This document shows, piece by piece, positions 11,158 through 23,027 of a stretch of 64,000 nucleotides of DNA. The stretch covers positions 62,467,183 through 62,531,182 of the forward strand of contig CM036225.1 of assembly GCA_020631735.1 (NCBI GenBank), read 5' to 3'. The notes below the pieces were generated by a model. It was given only the letters and a program-made list of their open reading frames with translations. It was not told where the DNA came from and did no database searches. Both the position numbers and the translations under genes were made by a program. Position 1 is the first letter of the stretch, and each line of letters begins with the position of its first letter. Source of the DNA: Saccharum officinarum (lineage: Eukaryota > Streptophyta > Magnoliopsida > Poales > Poaceae).

Positions 11158-11718
11158 ATGGCGGAAACTACGGCCCCGGTATTTTATTCATTCTCCCTGC
11201 TCTGTCTGCTTGTGTGTTCATTCACGTCAAATCTAACATTACATTATTAAAAAACTCCTATTACAGGAGCATGAACAAGAGGGCGATGACAGGCTAAGCA
11301 CCCTCCAGACGACATCCTCCTTCTGATCCTGAATAAGCTCGACCTGATACGTGACGCTACAAGGACCACCGTCCTCTCAAAGCGCTGGAGGCATTTGCTA
11401 GGGCTCCGTTCCGAGATCGTTCTGGACGTTCTGAGCTTCGACGCTACGCATCAGGACGACGACGATGTCGAGTACACTCTCGACGACCTGGCGCGGACTA
11501 ACGCTTAGCACATGCGAGAAGCTGGAGTACTTTAGCCTTGTCAACTGCGACGCAGGGATTGACGACGATTAGTCGTCTGTGTTACAAATAGCGCATTCGC
11601 GACTTGTTGAGCTGGTGGTTGTTTTCTGTGGGTTTGGGACTGTTGAGCTCAAGTGGCTTCCAAGACTCGCACGCTTGACATGTCGAAATTGGATGCCTTC
11701 GCAGGATCAATATTCACT
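11158..11718 (+). pseudogene. F-box/LRR-FBD protein gene, 5' part, decayed
   Basis: A short first exon (11158-11178, MAETTAP) has a GT donor. The second exon starts at 11267 after TTACAG and encodes a classical plant F-box (DRLSTL, then ILNKLDLIRDATRTTVLSKR and WRHLLGL). A one-base loss near 11308 (CTCCAGACGAC, where the family has L-P-D-D) shifts the frame. Later TAG codons interrupt it too. The LRR part (SVLQIAHSRLVELVV, VELKWLPRLARLTC) runs to 11718, where a CACTA element begins. Intact members are SCF substrate adaptors; this copy cannot make one. Confidence 0.7.
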
Positions 11719-11739
11719 CACTACTAGAAACAGCGGCTT

Positions 11740-12240
11740 TGCCAAAGCCCATAAAACACTCGGCAAATGGTTTGCCGAGTGTTACACTCGGCAAACCACA
11801 CTCGAAAAAAAAACTACGGCAAAAGGCGTTTTGCCGAGTGTCATTTGTCGGGCACTCGACAAAGACTTTGCCTAGTGCCGGCCTGACATTCGGCAAAGTG
11901 AACTTGCCATGACGGAAGTGGTGCCGTTAACGGCAGGTTTGCCTAGTGTCGTAGTCTTAGCACTCGGCAAACCTGGCCACTTTGCCGAGTGTCCCTGTCC
12001 ACGGCACTAGGCAAACCCGTCTAGTTTTCCTAGTGCCTATGGACAAGGACACTCGGCAAACCCGCGTAGTTTGCCTAGTGTCTGGCCCATGGCACTAAGC
12101 AAATCAGTCCAGTTTGCCTAGTGCCAGCCCCGCGACACTCGGCAAACCCGCCCAGTTTGCCTAGTGTCATGGCTTTGACACTCGGCAAAGATTCCCAGTT
12201 TGCCGAGTGTCTTAGTCATGACACTAGGCAAACCGGGAAA
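11740..12240. repeat. CACTA left subterminal motif array
   Basis: Repeated 12-13 bp motifs of the form TTTGCCGAGTGTC, and the variant with CCTAGTG, occur in direct and inverted orientation about every 20-40 bp. In En/Spm elements such arrays bind the TNPA-type protein (family knowledge). Confidence 0.8.
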
Positions 12241-12281
12241 AAAACAGTCATTTTTTGTTTTTTCCATTCCATCCAAGCAAA

Positions 12282-12286
<5 letters not shown>

Positions 12287-12371
<85 letters not shown>

Positions 12372-12415
12372 CATTTCACAAACATCTCACATATATCACA
12401 AACACCACATATATT

Positions 12416-12446
<31 letters not shown>
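12287..12446. repeat. (TA)n microsatellites
   Basis: An uninterrupted TA tract of about 80 bp (12287-12366) is followed by a second of about 30 bp (12418-12446), separated by CACA-rich sequence. Frames made of IYIYIY are artefacts of this repeat. Confidence 0.95.
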
Positions 12447-12449
<3 letters not shown>

Positions 12450-12596
12450 AAACACAATATATATCACAGGTCCATCACAAGTGCACCGTAGTTGTCCAAA
12501 ATAAACCACAAGTCCATCACAAGTCCAACATCAAGTCTAACCACAAAGTGCATCATAGTTGTCCAAAATAAACCACAAGTTCATCACAAACTACCA

Positions 12597-14796
12597 TCAT
12601 GGCGACTGTCGGTGTTGATGAGGCCCATAATTCGATCCTGGTGAATCTCCGAGGTGACGAGGCACGCTATTAGATGCCGCCGATGGATTCTGCACAAAGA
12701 AGAATAGATTGTATGTGTGAGAGACAAGATAAACATATACCATCAATGTTGCAAGAGTAGTAGTTGCATGAGTTAGACAAGATAAACATATAGCTAGGTT
12801 TCAAGTAGTGTTCTAGTTTGACCCTAAGCATGAACATACGTATTAAAATATCCATACTCACAGGAGTGGTTACATGAGGAGGTGGAGGTGCAGCGAATAG
12901 CGTAGGTGGCGGCGGTCGACCCACAGCGGCGCCAAGAGTCTGCACGTACAATATCATCGCCTCCATCCTCGCCTCCATCCTCAGACGCTCGGCCTCTCGC
13001 TCGGCCTCTATCCTCTGCTGTTCGGATGCCATCCTCGTCTCCATCTCCTCCCGAAGCCTCCTCTCTTCTTGTAGTTGGGCCTACAATATTTCACCCGAAT
13101 GTCACAATAATGCAAAGCTAAATAGGGTGAGAATCAATGAACGATGAAAAAAATCAAAATAACTTGTAGTTCGTCGACCCGTTGCTGTGCAGTGCTTGGC
13201 CGTTCACGTATAGCCGGGCTTGACCTTGTGCTCCTTGCTCGGATCTACGAGAGACTGGGAGTAGCGGCCGTGTCGATTGTGCTATCGCCAATCCAGTACC
13301 GCCCATGCTTCTTGCCTTCTCCCACCCTCATGACGACTTCTCCATCAAGGTTTGCAGTGGTCGGATCGTACTCTGGCCCATGGACCTCCTTTGCCACCTC
13401 TATGTACTGACTGAGGCGGCTGTGGACGGTCGTGTTGCTGTACGCCGATGGAGGGTCCTCCGGGTTGTAGGAGACGTCAGATGTCGCCCTGCCCTTGTGG
13501 GTCATAGCATATGCCATGAAGTCCGAGCACTCCTGGCCACCATGTGATGCTGACTGCGAGAAAAACAGCAAGATGTTTAGAAAATCATGCAGAATTGAGC
13601 GTTAAAAATAAATAAATGAATTCTCATACTCATGTTTGCTTGTATCTGTTGAGGTTGTGGCTGCCTTGATGGTGTGCTACACCTGGCATCATCAAACGCC
13701 GCTCCCGGCAAGCGACGTGTGTCTCCTTCCACTCGGGAGAGCACCACTTGTCAACGATCACTTCCCAGCACGGAATCACCTGCACATCATCAAGTACATG
13801 ACATATAAGAAGTTCAGATTTAGCCCACCTATCCTCAGAAGAAATCAATATTAATGTTTGACTAAGCTTACCTTCATGTATTGTTCCTTGGTCAGCATCA
13901 TCTCTCTTGCATCTTTCTTGGTGATCTTCCTTCCAAGGTACGCCCCATAGTATGTTATGATGGCCTGGATGCGCGACTCGTAGTGCATGTGCTTCACGAG
14001 TGTTTTACATTCTTTGGTAGCCACCAAAGCCGCCTTGTCCTCAAATCACACCTGACATCTGAAGAAATCCTGCATATAGACGTGATGTTTTCATTCATTT
14101 TAAAAAATGTTCAATGAATGCGATGTATTGAGAAATGTAGTGTGACAAAGACTTACCCACAGCTCCTCCCTCACCTGCTCCGCCTTGTTTCTGAATTCCC
14201 TGCCACATAGATCTTCAGCATTGGGGGCGACGGTGTAATGGTCAAACGTGTAGGCCGGCTCTGTCTTCCCGGCGAACTCAACCAGGCTAGGGAAGTGTTC
14301 CCTGACCAAAAGACCGAGGATGCCATTGACTTGGCGTGTGTGACAACCTGCAGACTCTACAATCGTCCAACCCCTGCACAAGTTATTATTAAGAAAAATT
14401 ATTAGTTTATATTGTGATTTTCAACATATCATATGAAGTAGTGATAATATCTTAAGTTCCTTACTTTTCTCCCTCGGGTCGAATCAGCGGGCGTCTATGA
14501 GGAGGTATCGGTCGTGGAGGGAGGTTCGCGGGTCCTCACAAGTAGATACTCAACGAACTAGAGGAAGCGGAACCCGCTGCTGCCTCCCCCTCGCCGTCCC
14601 CGTGCGCCACCTCGTCGGTCCCGGGCATCACGTGCTCCTCCTCCTCCTCACGCGCCGTGGCGGGAGGCGACATGGAACTCCTGCGGCTGCTGCTCCTGCT
14701 CCTCCTCCTCTCCGATGGCTCCTCGTCTGCATCGGGCGATGAAGGGCGTGTTCTTTGGTAAATCGAGTTCACCCTCCTCTGACGGTTACCCACCAT
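12597..14796 (-). CDS. CACTA accessory transposase gene (Transposase_24/Ptta-En/Spm family), probably several exons
   Basis: The proposed start is MVGNRQRRVN at 14796, followed by an acidic, Ser/Arg-rich leader. Exon-like blocks downstream match the plant Ptta/En/Spm transposase family: EFRNKAEQVREELW (about 14170-14200), DKWCSPEWKE and HHQGSHNLNRYKQTW (about 13625-13760), then MAYAMTHKGR, DGEVVMRVGEGKKHGRYWIG (about 13290-13520), a charged coiled-coil segment QQRIEAEREAERLRMEARME (about 12970-13030), and a last exon after GCAG ending HQHRQSP before TGA at 12597-12599. Exon borders are approximate. The product is the TNPA-like DNA-binding partner. I saw no stop inside the recognised blocks, but did not verify the whole splice form. 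Confidence 0.6.
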
Positions 14797-14925
14797 CTTT
14801 GTTCAATCACCTGTAATTAAAAAGAATAAACAAGATGTATTAGAAACAAAATAACATAAGCATGAAAATAACATAGATGCAAAATAAACAAAACATAATT
14901 ACAAAAAAATATAGTATTACATGTA

Positions 14926-15717
14926 TTAAAAGTAATCTTCAGGATCGGGATTAGCTGGATCATAAGTTTCATCATCACTATCAACCATGTCGAAATTATC
15001 AACACTAGCCAAAGTAGCATTGTTGTTATCATTATCGTAGCCTAAACGTAATCGGTCAAGCATTTCTAAGTCTTTCACATTGAGCACCTCATCTCCAGCG
15101 TCCTCATCATCAACTCTTTCATTGTCTACTTCCATTCCAATCGCTTCGGTTAAGTCTATCACAAACCTCCCATCTAGCCCCTCTTCTTGAAAGAACTCTC
15201 CATCATATGTGTTTGGGTTGAAGTTGTAATCTTCATCATTTGGGACAAGTGGTTTACCGTGTGGCAATACCTTGTGCATAATATCCCAACCCTTAAGATG
15301 CTCTTTGGTTTGACACGCATATGAGAGATAATAAACTTGTTTGGCCTGTTGGGCCACAACATAGACATTGTCTCCTGGATAGACGGAATCTTGTCGAATT
15401 TCAACTAGCCCAAGACTAGCCTAAGTCTGTCTCGTTACTTGAGGATCAAACCAATGGCATTTGAATATGACAGGATTAAGAGATTTGCAACCATGATAGT
15501 TGAGTTCGAATATTTCTTCGATTCTTCCATAATACTCGACCCTGGCCCGGCGGTTGGGCTGCGGCGGTGCGAGTGCAGGCACCCGAGCCCCTGGTGACGC
15601 TCGACCGGCCGGCGCTGCAAGAGGTGGCGGCGTAGGGGCGGGCGGGAGCGGCGCAAGGAGAGGGGCGGAGGTCGCGAGTGAATGTGTGTGTGAGGGCAAG
15701 GGCACGGGGTTATCCAT
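14926..15717 (-). pseudogene. TNPD-like transposase remnant (DUF4216 tail only)
   Basis: One frame runs from MDNPVPLPSH through a Pro/Ala-rich leader into the DUF4216-type region (VEYYGRIEEIFELNY, FKCHWFDP, then VEIRQDSVYPGDNVYVVAQQ and QVYYLSY) and ends in an acidic tail, NPDPEDYF. An in-frame TAG interrupts it at 15421-15423. The catalytic Transposase_21 part that normally lies upstream is absent. The leader is fused straight to the C-terminal domain, so an internal deletion removed the catalytic core. Confidence 0.65.
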
Positions 15718-15766
15718 TTAGGGCGTTTGCCGAGTTTCAGATCATGGCACTCGGCAAACTGTCCAG

Positions 15767-16837
15767 TTTGCCTAGTGTCAAGGTGTGACACTCGGCAAAA
15801 TGACCCTTTGCCGAGTGTCAGACCTTGGCACTAGGCAAATTAATTTTTTTTGGATTTTGACCTCCTAAATTTTTTCTGCAGTCGTCCTATAGTACCTTGA
15901 ACTACATGTTCAAATTTGGCATATTTCTCGGACCTTTTGCTATATTTCTTTAATTTATTTCATTTAATTGTTTTTTTAGATAAAGCAAATGTGAACTGCA
16001 AGAGGATCGAATAATGGAATTTAATGTATGAAAAAATGATATTCATGTTATTGAGTCTAAAGTAAGGCCGTATCCAGGAACAGACCAGAAATTTTGTACA
16101 TCTTATTCACAAAATATGACCACGAACTTGTGGGCGAGTTGATTTTAAATTCTATAAAAAGTAAACGAAGTCTGAAAATCATGAAACTTGACAAGATGTC
16201 GTGATATCGTATGTGGAGTTTATAATAAAAATTTGAGATGGTTTCGCGCAGGTTTGTCACGGCGTTGCTTACAAACCAAGACATCTCCGCATATGATATC
16301 TATATGTTAGTGGAGATGTCTTGGTTTATAAGCAACGCCGTGATAAACTTGTGCGAAATCATCTCAAATTTTTATCACAAACTCCACATACGATATCACG
16401 ACATCTTGTCAAGTTTCATGCTTTTTGGACTTCATTTGCTTTTTATAGAATTTAAAACCAACTCACCCACAAGTTCGTTGTCATATTTCGTGAACCAGAT
16501 GTACGAAATTTTTGGTTTGTTCCTGGATACGGCCTCACTTTAGACTTAATAACATGAATATCATTTTTTCATACATTAAATTCCATTATTCGATCCTCTT
16601 GCAGTTCACATTTGCTTTATCCAAAAAAATCAATTAAATAAAATAAATTAAAGAAATATAGCAAAAGGTCCGAGAAATATACCAAATTTGAACATGTATT
16701 TCAAGGTACTATAGGACGACTACATAAAATTTTGGGAGGTCAAAATCCCAAAAAAAAATTTAGTTTGCCGAGTGCCAAGGTCTGACACTCGGCAAAGGGT
16801 CATTTTGCCGAGTGTCACAACCTTGACACTAGGCAAA
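15767..16837. repeat. 1.07 kb near-perfect inverted repeat (hairpin)
   Basis: Left arm 15767-16288 and right arm 16312-16837 are reverse complements with only scattered mismatches, around a 23-base spacer (16289-16311). Matching word pairs include GACATCTCC/GGAGATGTC at the centre, CATACGATATCACGACATC in mid-arm, and CCTAGTGTCAAGG/CCTTGACACTAGG at the outer edge. The arms contain CACTA subterminal motifs at their outer ends, so the fold-back arose within the CACTA element. Confidence 0.85.
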
Positions 16838-17120
16838 ACACATGTTTGCCGAGTGTCGGCCGTGTGACACTCGGCAAACGCAAACGGTAGTTCATGGCCG
16901 TCAGCTGCCGTCGGTATTTGCCGAGTGTCAAACATTTGCCGAGTGTCCGACACTAGGCAAAATGCAGGTTTGCCTAGTGCCTAATTTTATCGAGTGTTTG
17001 ACACTCGGCAAAGGCTTCCTTTGCCTAGTGTCATTCTTTGCCGAGTGTTACACTCGGCAAATAATCTGTTTGCCGAGTGCCCGACATATTACACTCGGCA
17101 AATCTTTTTACACTAGGCAA
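16760..17120. repeat. CACTA right subterminal motif array
   Basis: Same TTTGCCGAGTGTC family as at the left end, both orientations, dense up to about 20 bp from the eroded right terminus. Confidence 0.75.
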
Positions 17121-17138
17121 ATTAGGCTTCCGGCCGTG

Positions 17139-18292
17139 ACTGTCAATGGGCTATGCTCCACAGCTTCGCGTGCTAACTCTAAGTAATGCTTGCACGGCTC
17201 AGCACAAAACTATTAAGCTAAGTGAGTTCCTTGGTAATACTGCTGTTGGTGAACTTGAGCTGAATTTCCTATGCGAAAAGGTGAGTGATAATAGTGAAAC
17301 AGATTGGTTATATATATATGCTTCAGAGCGAAGGTAGGTATTTATAGTTGAAATAAATATTGTTTTACTGATAACAAAATTGCCTAAAAAATACTTTATT
17401 TATTTGGTGCAGATTTGGATTCAACCTGAAGGTCCAAAACGACTTGCTCCTCTGCTGCGGAATTTGAGGGTTGTTACACTCCGGTTTATTCATGAAGAGT
17501 ATGACCTAATGTGAACATTGTTCATCTTAGAAGCTGCACCCCTCTTACATACACTTAACATGCAGGTATGCTTTTCATATTTAATTTAATTTATTTAATG
17601 TAAGCTAGGTATTTATTTACATTTTTATAGTAGAGAAATGAGAATAGGATCCCTATATATATAAAAAAATGTGTTGATGTGTCATAAAAACAAATGAAAG
17701 GTTTTTGATACAGACACGGTGAATATAGGAACCGGATGTAAGTTGTTTCATTTTTCCTAAATTAAGGACCTAATCTTAGTCTTCTGAACAAACCTTTCAA
17801 AAGACTATATTTAAACAAGTGTGACATGTTTTGTGGCTACTAAGTAGTCCTCATGCTAATTTCCAGGACCAATAAACATATCATAAGAATCAGTGCTAAC
17901 TTTTGAATCTTTTGCAGATGTCATACCATATATGTTACTCAGACGAAGAGAATCAAAAAGGATGAGAATACACGAGAAAACTTTCATAGGGCAGCTGATT
18001 TATTAAAATGGGATTTCAAGCATTATATACATTGGGGGATTTCAAGCATTATAATATGAAAAAGCTCACTATTGGGGGATTTCAAGTTGAAGTGAAGTTC
18101 ACAAGATATATAAGACGTGTCATGGAAGGAACGATGAATCTAGAAGTTGTATCGCTCCGTGAAAGTCGTCCATGTTTGCGTTGCGAGTTTCTTCCTTCAA
18201 CTATATATCCACGGACTCAAAAGGAGATGGATCTGATAAAGAAGCAAATTTCAGCCTGGAGCTCCTCACCTATTCAAATAGAGATTGTCTGA
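17139..18292 (+). pseudogene. F-box/LRR-FBD protein gene, 3' part
   Basis: Continuation of the 11158-11718 gene. The exon to about 17280 (GYAPQLRVLTLSNA, KTIKLSEFLGN) ends at a GTGAG donor. The next exon, from about 17413, reads IWIQPEGPKRLAPLL and has an in-frame TGA (17512-17514) where the family has Trp. The last exon, about 18008-18292, encodes the FBD-like end (FKHYNMKKLTIGGFQVEVKF, YIRRVMEGTMNLEVVSL) and stops at 18290-18292. A small duplication of GGGGGATTTCAAG (about 18035-18085) lies at its start. Confidence 0.7.
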
Positions 18293-18547
18293 GATTCTTT
18301 TGTAATACTACATTGGAAAAAACAAGGACCTTCTTTCCGATCCGTCTCGTGTCTTTTCTCCTGTATATGCTTACTTGAATACAAGTTGCAAACACGTAGT
18401 TGATATATGCCCATATGTGAGTGACGAGTGTTTGTCATTGAGATGATAGGAGCTTTGATTAAGTGTGCGGGAGACTAACCATGGCATACAAGAGTTGTGT
18501 GTACAACATGCATGTCTTTTGGCTTTATGATGTGCGGGTGTTGAGTG

Positions 18548-18821
18548 CACTGGCGGAACCAGGGGGCAGCAGAGGCCATGGCCCCTCAAGCACAGTGATT
18601 TTTTTAATACCTATAAAAAATTCAATTGCATAGAAAAAATTATTATTTCACTTTTTTTATGATAAATATTGTGTTTTTTAGTTATGAGCACTAAATATAT
18701 ATATATGTAAAAACGTTGAAAAGCTATTGAGACATACACTTGTTGTGAATATTTATCACGTATATGAGGTGTCGTCTTATTGTCCGGCCCCCCTTGATCA
18801 AAAGTTCTGGTTCCGCCACTG
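18548..18821. mobile_element. hAT-like MITE, 274 bp
   Basis: Terminal repeats CACTGGCGGAACCAG and CTGGTTCCGCCACTG. The 8-bp flanks GTTGAGTG (18540-18547) and GTTGAGCG (18822-18829) differ at one base, matching hAT target duplications. Relatives occur at 57008 and 63367. Confidence 0.8.
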
Positions 18822-18829
18822 GTTGAGCG

Positions 18830-20339
18830 GAGATAGTCGACGACAATGGAGAAGGTCAACCAGGGAGTGTGTGCGCGACGGTCCAAGAGTAGTGAAGGGT
18901 GGTTCTAGCTTTTTTAATCATCTCTAAAAGTCTTTTTAAAATTCAATATGTAAATCAACATTTGGAGAGCCATTTGAATAAACATCGCTTCTATATGTTT
19001 TCACTCTCGAATAGCTTTTTTATATCTTGTGCGCACTCTAGAGAAAGTGGAGAGTTAACCCCGCTGTCAATGTTTGGCTAGCCAGAAATTCGAAATATAG
19101 GATGACTATATTTAGATATCCAATTAGAGAAGCTATTGGAGGTATTTTTTTTTACCAAATTCTCTATTCCTAACAATTAGCAATGATATAGAAAAAGTCT
19201 ATTAGAGTTGCTCTTAGATGCATAGTTTTATTTATACATCTAGATATACACTATGAGTTTGATTGGTTAACTGCATTGGTTTGCATCAAGCTGGTGAAAT
19301 GCAATTTACCCATGTTTAGTTGCAAAGGCTCTTATGTGGGCTATTTTTACATTCTCGACCTTAACTAGAAACATGAGACCCTTAATAAAACATATAAGGA
19401 GAAATAAAAGGTAAACAAACAACCACAATTTTGCCAGACCCAGCTTGTCTATGCAGAACAACCAAACACGAAGGTATTGCATAGGTTTATACAGGCTTAG
19501 GTTACGTTGCATAAAGTTTAATGCAAGCTAAGGCTAATACATGCATCTAATCGGACTCTGTGTATGTATATAGAAAAGTCAAAATGAATTCTAATTTTGA
19601 AACAGAGGAATTATTTTACAGAGAAAGAAGACATTATTAGAAATTAGAAAGTAATAAACAAGCTTTACAAAGAGAAGTTGAGCACTAGGATCAGAAACAA
19701 AACTCCCAAGGCCCACAAAACACGGTATATATATATATACAAGAAAGAATTATCTATTTGACATTAAAAAATCGGTCCTTCTTCTAAGGCACTCTCAAAA
19801 TCGAAGTTCTTTATCTAGCAACGAGTTGAAATTCCTTCCATATTTGGCACTAGCGTCCATTTACTTCACTAACGGTGTTTAGTAGCCATCAAAATGACCA
19901 TATGCCCCTCTCTATATTAGAACTATGTTTTTTTATGAAATATATCATAACTATGTAGGGTTAAATAAGGAAAGCATGAATGTTTTTGGTGTCAAATAAA
20001 GAAAGCGTGAATGTCGTGGTTGTGAAATAGGAAGAGATTAGTTTTGGTTTTAAAGGTGGTTTTGATTATATATGTATTTTGTATTTTCTAAAAATAATAA
20101 TAATAAAATAATAGGTAAATCACTATAATATATATATTTTTTAATTTAGAAAAATATGAAATTGGTATAATTTTTTTAAAATTACAATCTATCTTTTTAA
20201 AATCTACAACTTTAGTTTTAGTAATTTCTTCATTTGTGTTTATTTGAATAATTTGAAAAATAAAATTTTAAAATAAAAGAACTTGAATCTAAGGATCGTA
20301 AATGATTTTTAATTTTAATAAATAATAAATAAAATAGTC
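18830..20339. other. AT-rich intergenic sequence upstream of APEM9
   Basis: No gene supported. Short AT-rich MITE-like pieces may be present (for example GAGTTGCTCTTAGATGCAT at 19206-19224) but ends could not be set. Confidence 0.4.
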
Positions 20340-20727
20340 GTCAATTACAATCGTCCTCCTCCACTCCTTCAGACCCTCAGACCTTCACCCCTGCGACCTT
20401 TTCTTCTCCCGCTCCGTTCCCCCAATCACCCGGACCCACCACCCCTGCGGCCCTGCCTCACTCTCGTGGCCTCTCTTTCTCGCCGCACGAGCTCACGACT
20501 GGGCCGCCCAGGTCTTCGCCGGCGACGAGCACCCCAGGTATGCCGACCCCTTCTCTTCCCTGCTGGAGACCGAGCACCCCAAACCCTAACTTAAGATATT
20601 TGGCTATTTGTATTCGGATCTGTTGTGATTGCAATGATAATACATGTATTACATTATGCACGCCTACTAACTTCAATTCTCCCCCTGAATGAACCACGAC
20701 AGGTTCGCGCCCCTGCTCTCTGGAACC
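20340..20727 (+). promoter_or_regulatory. APEM9: APEM9 5' leader with a leader intron
   Basis: A C/T-rich leader exon (start approximate) ends at 20537 before GTATGCC. An intron then runs to CGACAG at 20697-20702, and the coding exon begins at 20703 with the ATG at 20728. Leader introns are common in plant genes. The exact transcription start cannot be read from sequence. Confidence 0.5.
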
Positions 20728-23027
20728 ATGGGGACCTCTGCCCAGGAATCGCCTATCTGGAAGCAAATCGACGACGCCGAGTAGTAAGATCCCTCTTCCC
20801 TTCTGCTCCGTCCTTTACTTACTCCTGCCCACTATGTTTTCTATCCGTGTCGTCTCTTAGGGTAGCTAGTTTCCTGGCCTTGCTTATTACTAATTGATGA
20901 GTACTGGTTTTGTAATCGAATTACGTTGTCCTGAGTAGAAATCTGTTATGGGCATCTTGCTTCATTCAGTTTGGAACTGCAAGAGGGAAAGCACGGAAGC
21001 ATAGTCTCATTGTTTGATATGGTTTCTATGATTGCCGAATTTTTAGAACATCTTCTTTCCTGCCTGCTGATGATCGACAGAGCTGCATAGTGCTTGCCAT
21101 TATTTACAGTGATTTTCATTGCATACCTGAATACCTCAATTTGTAAGGTCATGTTTTATCTGAAAAGCAAGAAGTATTGTCAATTGTTTCCTTACCCTGT
21201 TATCATCCTCATGTCTCAGCTATCTAGTCAGTGGATCATTCGAGCAGGCGATGTTGACTGCTTTATTCGTCGCTGATCAAATACGCACGGCTTCTTTGGA
21301 GAACACATGCGACCAGGATGAGCTCCTGGAGATGCTTGAATCAGCTGGGATGGTACTTGTGCAGGCACTAAAAGAACTCAGGAGGTAAATCCTTCTCAAT
21401 TCCTATTTATTTTTTGCACCTATACTTCCTGCCAGAACCAAATTTGGTATATTGTTATGTGCTGTAATGAGACAAACTGCTGATAATGAAATTAGTGCCT
21501 AGATTTGCCAAATGGAAAGCATCACGTGCCTACATAGTGTAGAGATTCCCTGTGCTGAACATACGCAGAGCTCATGCCTATGTTTTTATCCTAACACACT
21601 ATGCTAAATATTCCAGGACCCCTGAGATGTTTGTTCAGCTTAAGACGATGTTTGGTTCAGTGCCATCAGTACCTGCTAGAGTTTTCCTTACAGGGTAATT
21701 GCTACTCAGAAGTCAGAAGTCTCATATACTTAGTATTATCTGTAATGTGTCCATCATTTTTCTGTATCAATGACCGTTATATTTCTCCTCATAGAGCTAC
21801 CATTCAAATGGCAGCAGGATCTGTATCTGACCTCAGACCAATCTTTGAGGAGTATCTTGCCAATTGGAGATATACAAATGATGAGGTTTATGTTTTGGAT
21901 GGAGGGCATGGCAGCGCTTCAAATGGTTTTGTTGTTACATCTGTTATGTCAACTGGGCAGTATTTTCAGGTGGCAGAATTGTATACAGTAACATTCCTCT
22001 GTATTGTCTCTCAAGATAGTGAAGCTGCTATCTCATGGGCAGAAAAAGCTGATCTGACTGAGCAAAGCCGACAGGTATTTTTCTTGTAAACATTGGTTAA
22101 TAATTCTACTACAGCTCAACGAATCCGAATGTTCCATTATGCCAACTTAGGTCCATACCACCTTGGGATCTTATAGGTTTTCAAATAATTTTCATCATGC
22201 TAAACTAGGACTCCTTATATTTGCAAACTAATTCTTTCTGAAGGAATTCCAACTACAGTATGCTTGTTTTTCTCATTTCCAAATAATTTCATGCTAAACT
22301 AGGACTCCTTACTATATTTCCAAAACCATTTGTTTTCTGAATTCCCATTATTCTTGCTTTTCTAAGTTTTACTGTTGCATTCTTTTTTCATCCAGCTGTT
22401 TCTTAATTTTCTTACAGGACCTACTAAAAAAGCTTCATGCAGTACGACTACGATTAGCTGCAAATAAAAAGCTGTCCACTGTTGAAGGGGTAAAACAAAC
22501 AGCAGAGAGGAACCTTTCTACTTCTACAAATGGCTCAACACCATTGCCACATGAGGATCCTCCAAAGATAGCTCCTGTGTGCGATGGGCTCAAAAAGGTC
22601 CTAATGAAGTCTGCTCAACCATCCCAGCACGTTGCAAATCAATTTGATCCGTTGTTCTGGTGGTTTCATTCGATTCGCCTGAAGTTTGGAAAAATACATA
22701 TTGTTCTACCAAGCGGTAAGTTAATGTTTCTGTTCACGCTGCTGTTCTCAGCCATGTACGTGCTCCGAAGGAAAACTGCTGGCTTGAAGAGGTAAGAACT
22801 TCTCAGTTGACAATATGATCCAAGGCACCTTGTCTGTTTTCGTGTTTTAACAGTCAAAAGTGAACTTTTTGTGTATGAATCTGCTGAACAGGACTGTGTT
22901 CCAGCAAGCTTCTTCTCTACGACGAGCATTCGTTGATGCACTTCAGCTTGCGTTCTCTGTCCAGATGAACCCTCTAGCTGCTGTCCAACAAGTGCCACAA
23001 GCCCCTCGAGGAAGCTGGTTATTGTAA
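20728..23027 (+). CDS. APEM9: APEM9, plant peroxisome biogenesis membrane protein
   Basis: Six coding exons can be read with GT-AG borders and consistent phase: 20728-20783, 21220-21384, 21617-21694, 21795-22074, 22418-22791, 22892-23027, giving 362 residues. Diagnostic stretches are DDAEYYLVSG near the N-terminus, ESAGMVLVQALKELR, SVPSVPARVFLTG, EAAISWAEKADL, a C-terminal membrane span LMFLFTLLFSAMYVL (about residues 293-307) and MNPLAAVQQVP near the end. These match the order in Arabidopsis APEM9/DAYU, a tail-anchored peroxin that tethers the PEX1-PEX6 ATPase to peroxisomes. The stop codon comes from an LTR retrotransposon inserted at 23023: the native end was Leu then TGA, and now it is Leu-Leu then TAA. 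Confidence 0.85.

Larger units (their letters stand above)
11719..17138. mobile_element. CACTA (En/Spm) transposon, 5.4 kb, deletion derivative
   Basis: The left end CACTACTAGAAA is the canonical grass CACTA terminus. The right end is degenerate but stops in GTG. A 3-bp duplication ACT flanks it (11716-11718 and 17139-17141). Subterminal regions are packed with TTTGCCGAGTGTC/TTTGCCTAGTGTC motifs in both orientations. The interior has minus-strand transposase-related genes, (TA)n tracts and a large hairpin. Removing the element and one ACT rejoins the host F-box coding frame. The eroded right terminus and truncated transposase suggest it can no longer move by itself. Confidence 0.85.

Noticed and set aside
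12118..12571. Open frames of 78-127 codons rich in IYIYIY on both strands
   Set aside because: They are translations of the (TA)n tract; no codon structure. The same holds for 63344-63755.
20458..20766. Minus-strand frame of 102 codons at the APEM9 leader
   Set aside because: It lies opposite the leader exon, spans the leader intron and has no recognisable domain.
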